Shown in pieces: positions 23,435 to 25,995 of a stretch of 25,995 bases of DNA. Made by a program: the position numbers and the translations under genes. This DNA comes from a virus, in IMG/VR virus record IMGVR_UViG_3300021335_000075, positions 1 to 25,995 of that record, one strand, 5' to 3'. The notes beneath the pieces were generated by a model, which did not search any database, was not told the DNA's origin, and was given only the letters and a program-made list of their open reading frames with translations. Each line of letters opens with the position of its first letter. The first letter of the stretch is position 1.

Positions 23435-23569
23435 CTTTAGAAATCCTTCTTAATTCCCTTAGAAATCCTTCTTAATCCCCTTAGAAATCCTTCTTAATTC
23501 CCTCTTAATTCCCTTAGAAATCCTTCTTAATCCCCTTAGAAATTCCCTTAGAAATCCTCAGGATCTTAG
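23435..23569. repeat. 22-bp tandem repeat, unit CTTAGAAATCCTTCTTAATYCC
   Basis: Four nearly complete units plus shortened copies (CTCTTAATTCC, CTTAGAAATTCC, CTTAGAAATCC). Read on the minus strand it is AAGGATTTCTAAGGGGATTAAG, so the leader of the leftward GIY-YIG transcript would contain many AAGGA and AAGGGG Shine-Dalgarno-like stretches with no start codon. Confidence 0.85.
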
Positions 23570-23585
23570 TGATTTTAGACCGCTC

Positions 23586-23614
23586 ATTATAACACGAGGG
23601 CGCGAAAAAGTCAA
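23586..23614 (-). promoter_or_regulatory. Leftward sigma70-type promoter
   Basis: On the minus strand, TTGACT (23614-23609), a 17-bp spacer and TATAAT (23591-23586). It directs transcription through the 22-bp tandem repeats toward the GIY-YIG gene about 290 bp away. The -35 lies inside a 16-bp direct repeat. Confidence 0.65.
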
Positions 23615-23640
23615 GGGGGCGCGAAAAAGTCACAGGGCGC
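23598..23640. repeat. 16-bp direct repeats GGGCGCGAAAAAGTCA at the leftward promoter
   Basis: Two exact copies (23598-23613 and 23617-23632; period 19) and a third GGGCGC at 23635-23640. The first covers part of the promoter spacer and most of the -35; the others lie just upstream. The placement and GC-rich contrast suggest operators. Confidence 0.75.
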
Positions 23641-23673
23641 ACACATAAAAACACACAGAGAGTTGACAAAAAC

Positions 23674-24055
23674 ACTACGAGATCCTGCGTGTCTTATTAC
23701 GAGATTGCGCTACGAGATATACACACTACGAGATATACACACTACGAGATATACACATATAACATAAGTACCATATACAATACGAGATATACACATATCT
23801 TATAACATACGAGATATAACATACGAGATATAACATATCTTATAACATACGAGATATAACATAAGTATCATATACAATACGAGATATACACATATCTTAT
23901 AACATAAAAGATATAACATAAAAGATATAACATAAAAGATATAACATAAAAGATATAACATGCTTCGAGATTATGTGTGTGCTTGTGTGTGATATGTGTA
24001 TATGAACACGAGATATGCACACAATTGCACATAACATAATATATAAAAATACGAG
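23674..24055. repeat. TACGAGATATA / AAAAGATATAACAT repeat field
   Basis: Ten TACGAGAT copies between about 23675 and 23885, three at a 16-bp period (23711, 23727, 23743, unit TACGAGATATACACAC), others at 14, 26 or 30 bp. Four tandem AAAAGATATAACAT units (14-bp period) follow at about 23905-23961, then three diverged copies (TTCGAGATT, CACGAGATATG, TACGAGAGA). Iteron-like and AT-rich; origin, protein-binding array or recombination site are all possible. Confidence 0.85.
23757..23906. repeat. 53-bp direct repeat pair inside the repeat field
   Basis: Copies at 23757-23809 and 23854-23906 (offset 97) differ at one base (C or T in TAYCATATAC). Each holds one TACGAGATATACACATATC unit. This shows recent segmental duplication in addition to the short-period repeats. 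Confidence 0.85.
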
Positions 24056-24099
24056 AGACTCACACACAATGTGACAGTTCTAGAAGTGGTTTCTAGACA

Positions 24100-24128
24100 T
24101 TGACTTCCTTATGCTTGCCTAGTATAAT
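24100..24128 (+). promoter_or_regulatory. Sigma70-type promoter for the gene at 24156
   Basis: TTGACT (24100-24105), 17-bp spacer, TATAAT (24123-24128). Two TTCTAGA elements (24078-24097) form an inverted repeat just upstream. AAGGAG at 24139-24144 precedes ATG 24156. Confidence 0.75.
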
Positions 24129-24155
24129 TAACAAAGTTAAGGAGCACTAGACCCA

Positions 24156-24329
24156 ATGCCCAGCATTCACTCAACGAGTTCAAAGGTAAAGTATCGCATA
24201 ACATTGGAACTTGATGTTTTCCAAGATATGAACCCTCATCAGATTCAATGGGATAAACTGCTTGAACTTGAACCTGCGGAGAAGATTAGCGCATATGTGG
24301 AGGATTTGTCAACCCCTGATAGATGGTAA
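24156..24329 (+). CDS. Small hypothetical protein
   Basis: 57 residues (MPSIHSTSSKVKYRITLELDVFQDMNPHQIQWDKLLELE...). A beta strand followed by an acidic amphipathic helix suggests a small alpha/beta protein. The start is fixed by AAGGAG 11 bp upstream and by a near-consensus promoter. Host-like promoter strength hints at early expression (inference). Function unknown. Confidence 0.7.
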   Translation: MPSIHSTSSKVKYRITLELDVFQDMNPHQIQWDKLLELEPAEKISAYVEDLSTPDRW

Positions 24330-24344
24330 GTTTTATTAAGTAAA

Positions 24345-24402
24345 TTGACAAATTCAAAAAATCCCCTTATAATAAAAGAATCCTTAAGTTATAAGGGGAT
24401 TT
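24345..24402 (+). promoter_or_regulatory. Sigma70-type promoter overlapped by a 13-bp inverted repeat
   Basis: TTGACA (24345-24350), 17-bp spacer, TATAAT (24368-24373). A perfect inverted repeat AAATCCCCTTATA (24359-24371) / TATAAGGGGATTT (24390-24402) has its left arm over the -10 and its right arm over the ribosome site AAGGGG of ATG 24406. Confidence 0.75.
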
Positions 24403-24405
24403 AAA

Positions 24406-24582
24406 ATGAATCAAGAACGACATTTTCACACTGAAAGTGAGCGAAGACAACTATCTGGATTAATTACAGATAGCAGCCTAAATGGTTGGATTATTTCTAA
24501 ACGAAACCGTATCACATCTCGATCTAACAATCTACCCGACAATTCCCTGATAGATACACACGATTACCCAGATGTTGCCTAA
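24406..24582 (+). CDS. Small basic hypothetical protein
   Basis: 58 residues, with a charged N-terminus (NQERHFHTESERRQLSG), a short central segment (LNGWIISKRNRITSRS) and an acidic end. AAGGGG lies 7 bp before the ATG. Because an inverted repeat covers both the -10 and the region of the ribosome site, this gene may be tightly repressed or self-regulated; a regulator role is a guess. No helix-turn-helix is clear. Confidence 0.65.
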   Translation: MNQERHFHTESERRQLSGLITDSSLNGWIISKRNRITSRSNNLPDNSLIDTHDYPDVA

Positions 24583-24596
24583 GTTCTTGACACCTT

Positions 24597-24654
24597 GTGC
24601 CAATATCTGAACTGCACACTATAAACCCCATTCGTACCTCGGATGGGGTATTGT
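24597..24654 (+). promoter_or_regulatory. GTGCCA-type promoter cassette, copy H
   Basis: GTGCCA (24597-24602), 10-bp spacer, TGCACA (24613-24618), a 10-bp stem hairpin ACCCCATTCG / CGGATGGGGT with a 5-nt loop (24625-24649), then TATTGT (24649-24654) at the 36-bp offset, followed by T-rich sequence. It could also work as a rho-independent terminator. Confidence 0.55.
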
Positions 24655-24676
24655 TGTTTTTGTTGAGGAATTCTTG

Positions 24677-24865
24677 ATGCCTACTGCTTCTGAAGTTCAC
24701 CAGTTCGATATCGATATCGCTCCCGCACTTCGTGACTTTATGTGCGGCAATCTTTGCGACCTGAATGACATCGTGGACTGGGTTTGTTATACTTTTGATG
24801 TAAATCCTACCGATTGGTTAATCGATCGTATCACTGATGAGTATGAAGAATTCAATGGCATCTAA
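24677..24865 (+). CDS. Small acidic hypothetical protein
   Basis: 62 residues from ATG 24677 (GAGG 10 bp upstream; an in-frame TTG just before is less likely). MPTASEVHQFDIDIAPALRDFMCG..., acidic and mostly helical, with two cysteines close together (MCGNLC) and one later. A single gene between cassettes H and G. Function unknown. Confidence 0.75.
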   Translation: MPTASEVHQFDIDIAPALRDFMCGNLCDLNDIVDWVCYTFDVNPTDWLIDRITDEYEEFNGI

Positions 24866-24880
24866 TTAATATTTTTCCTT

Positions 24881-24938
24881 GTGCCAATTGAACTAGTGGC
24901 ACAAACCCCCTTGTTAAACACCTGGAAATCGATTAGGT
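24881..24938 (+). promoter_or_regulatory. GTGCCA-type promoter cassette, copy G (weak -10)
   Basis: A perfect GTGCCA (24881-24886), 10-bp spacer, TGGCAC (24897-24902). At the 36-bp offset the hexamer is TTAGGT (24933-24938), a poor -10, and the ATG is 67 bp further on, longer than in any other copy. The operator is convincing; the start point is not. Confidence 0.5.
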
Positions 24939-25004
24939 TAGTTTCGTGGTTGAGAATTCTCTACATTTTCTCGCCACACATTGTTCTTCTCTACACTCAA
25001 AACA

Positions 25005-25379
25005 ATGAACATCCTTCAAATTTCTTCTTTCGTTCCTGCCATTGAGGCAATTGAAACTGTTGTTAACTACGGGACCAAAGTTTACATGTTCGCATCTGAA
25101 ATCTTCACCATTTCCGCACTTCTGTGGTGCCTGAATGCGTTGGCAACAGGTATTGAAAAGGTTTACAATGCTGGTTACATCGTGGGCACATTCTATCGCC
25201 ATCATCTACACGCTACTGTGAAAGAATGGACCATTAAGTTCATTGCTGCCGTGATCTTCGTGAGCATTCTGTTCTGGGAAGGTTGCGTGGTTCTGTATAC
25301 TCACCGCCATCAGATTCTGGCAACTCTGAATGACTATCGTAACAAGATTGGTGGTGCGTTTGTGTGTGCCTATGCGTGA
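25005..25379 (+). CDS. Two-helix membrane protein
   Basis: 124 residues from ATG 25005 (MNILQISSFVPAIEAIETVVNYG...); an earlier in-frame TTG at 24981 is unlikely. Likely membrane helices lie at ~35-53 (FTISALLWCLNALATGI) and ~78-98 (FIAAVIFVSILFWEGCVVLY). His-rich spots (YRHHLHATVKEW, THRHQ) occur between and after them. GC-rich codons set it apart from nearby AT-rich genes. A terminator follows. Function unknown. Confidence 0.8.
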   Translation: MNILQISSFVPAIEAIETVVNYGTKVYMFASEIFTISALLWCLNALATGIEKVYNAGYIVGTFYRHHLHATVKEWTIKFIAAVIFVSILFWEGCVVLYTHRHQILATLNDYRNKIGGAFVCAYA

Positions 25380-25402
25380 TATCTTCTCCAATTGAATACT
25401 TT

Positions 25403-25431
25403 AAAGGGAGGCAAAGTGTCCTCCCTTTTTT
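25403..25431 (+). terminator. Rho-independent terminator
   Basis: AAAGGGAGG (25403-25411) / CCTCCCTTT (25420-25428) with an 8-nt loop and a six-T run. It ends the membrane-protein transcript and precedes cassette I. Confidence 0.85.
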
Positions 25432-25454
25432 ATATAAACTCGGCGGCTGCCCGC

Positions 25455-25512
25455 GTGCCAGTTGAGGGAGTGGCACAAGACCCCTTGAGGTTCCCACCAA
25501 GACCTGCAATAC
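25455..25512 (+). promoter_or_regulatory. GTGCCA-type promoter cassette, copy I
   Basis: A perfect GTGCCA (25455-25460), 10-bp spacer, TGGCAC (25471-25476), and CAATAC (25507-25512) at the 36-bp offset, preceded by TG. ATG 25538 is 26 bp further on. Confidence 0.6.
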
Positions 25513-25537
25513 TAAGGACTCAAACGAAACGAACTCG

Positions 25538-25798
25538 ATGACCGTTCAATCTTTCATCACCAACCACTTCAGCGATGGAACTTTCAATGGTTGGGCAAAC
25601 TGGGAGACTTGGAATGTTGCTCTGTGGATTCAAAATGACCTTAGCATCTACAATGCTGCTAAGTATGATGTGACTTCTTATCAGCAACTGGTTCAACTTC
25701 TTCGTGATTGTGGAAGCAAAGAGACCCGCGATGGTTGCCGTTGGGATGACCCTAAGATTGACGGACTGGCAATCAACGCTATGATGTCCGATCTCTGA
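25538..25798 (+). CDS. NWETWNVALW-family small phage protein
   Basis: 86 residues with the motif NGWANWETWNVALWIQND (17-34), characteristic of a small protein family of unknown function found in many phages and some bacteria (I recall a DUF7249-type assignment). The rest is helical (YQQLVQLLRDCGSKETRDGCRWDDPKIDGLAINAMM). GC-rich codons; single gene between cassettes I and J. Confidence 0.85.
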   Translation: MTVQSFITNHFSDGTFNGWANWETWNVALWIQNDLSIYNAAKYDVTSYQQLVQLLRDCGSKETRDGCRWDDPKIDGLAINAMMSDL

Positions 25799-25843
25799 AG
25801 TGACACAAGGGGGGTTGAGATTCCCCCCATTTCGTTCTAATCT
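25785..25843 (+). promoter_or_regulatory. GTGCCA-type promoter cassette, copy J (degenerate left half)
   Basis: TGACAC (25801-25806) with a poor left half TGTCCG, hairpin GGGGGG-TTGAGATT-CCCCCC (25809-25828), then TAATCT (25838-25843) at a 37-bp offset, 26 bp before ATG 25869. Confidence 0.5.
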
Positions 25844-25868
25844 ACCTTTGTTCCTGAGAGATTCTAAC

Positions 25869-25995
25869 ATGTTTGATGAAATGTGGCAAGAGATTCAAGA
25901 TATGCCTGGTGAAATCTTTGACTATCAGGTGCTTGATTCTCGTGACTTTGATGACAACTTCACTGCTGAAGATTACGAACGGCGTGAATATGAAA
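25869..25995 (+). CDS. Acidic hypothetical protein, truncated by the window edge
   Basis: Open at the right edge; 42 residues are visible (MFDEMWQEIQDMPGEIFDYQVLDSRDFDD...), very acidic. Expression is probably from cassette J. Function cannot be judged from this part. Confidence 0.7.
   Translation, partial: MFDEMWQEIQDMPGEIFDYQVLDSRDFDDNFTAEDYERREYE

Larger units (their letters stand above)
23299..24155. other. 857-bp region without a gene
   Basis: I see no convincing ORF. The region holds, in order: short ATCAGTATA repeats before the GIY-YIG start, a T4-late-like TATAAATA (23397), a 22-bp tandem repeat (23435-23569), a minus-strand promoter with 16-bp repeats (23586-23640), a long TACGAGATATA/AAAGATATAACAT repeat field (23674-24055), and a plus-strand promoter (24100-24128). 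It is AT-rich except for two GGGCGCG repeats. Details are in separate entries. Confidence 0.8.

Noticed and set aside
23435-24055. CRISPR array
   Set aside because: Repeats are tandem or short-spaced, with no unique spacers of constant length and no cas gene.
9289-25476. Sigma54 promoters (TGGCAC as -24 element)
   Set aside because: No TTGC at the needed 5-bp distance, cyanobacteria lack sigma54, and an upstream inverted half-site plus a -10 explains the motif better.
9273-25843. NtcA or CRP sites for the repeated motif
   Set aside because: The half-sites and N10 spacing differ from GTA-N8-TAC and TGTGA-N6-TCACA, and the centre near -54 does not fit the usual -41.5.

Overview
This window looks like part of the genome of a tailed phage of marine cyanobacteria, most likely a T4-like cyanomyovirus. 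That is inferred from gene content, not from a search. The evidence is two collagen-like (G-I-Q-G repeat) tail fibre genes, a glycine-rich adhesin and a subtilisin-type protease among the fibre genes, very dense packing of tiny ORFs with ATGA/TAATG start-stop overlaps, and accessory DNA-modifying genes (adenine methyltransferase-like proteins, HNH and GIY-YIG nucleases, a ParB-like protein, a DEAH helicase). I saw no tRNA, rRNA, CRISPR array or insertion sequence.

Layout. 1-7341 is an AT-rich virion/adhesion block on the + strand: the 3' end of one collagen-like fibre, an S8 protease-like protein whose catalytic Asp position reads Glu, a second collagen-like fibre, and a glycine-rich adhesin-like protein. 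7342-9276 holds two overlapping methyltransferase-like genes that seem to split the motifs of one enzyme: the first has the NPPY catalytic motif, the second the SAM-binding motif I. 9277-13832 alternates GC-richer single genes, each behind the same promoter cassette, with a chain of tiny AT-rich overlapping ORFs; it ends with a helicase. 13976-17674 is a train of small hypothetical genes ending in an HNH nuclease. 17758-19962 groups a restriction-like HNH protein, a ParB-like protein and a second NPPF methyltransferase. 19990-22582 is another train of overlapping small ORFs ending in a signal-peptide protein. A leftward GIY-YIG gene (22522-23298) converges on it. 23299-24155 has no gene but contains three unrelated direct-repeat systems and promoters. 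24156-25995 holds small genes, most with their own promoter.

The main new signal is a recurrent regulatory cassette seen ten times: an inverted repeat GTGCCA-N10-TGGCAC, then a second hairpin-forming repeat in most copies, then a -10 hexamer starting 36 bp (twice 37) after the right half-site, then a leader of about 23-27 nt and an ATG. There is no conventional -35. Nine of the ten copies have the same -10 to ATG distance. The served genes are mostly GC-richer than their neighbours. This suggests a phage regulon controlled by an unidentified DNA-binding protein. Three copies also share a palindrome, GATTAC-NNN-GTAATC, at the expected transcription start.
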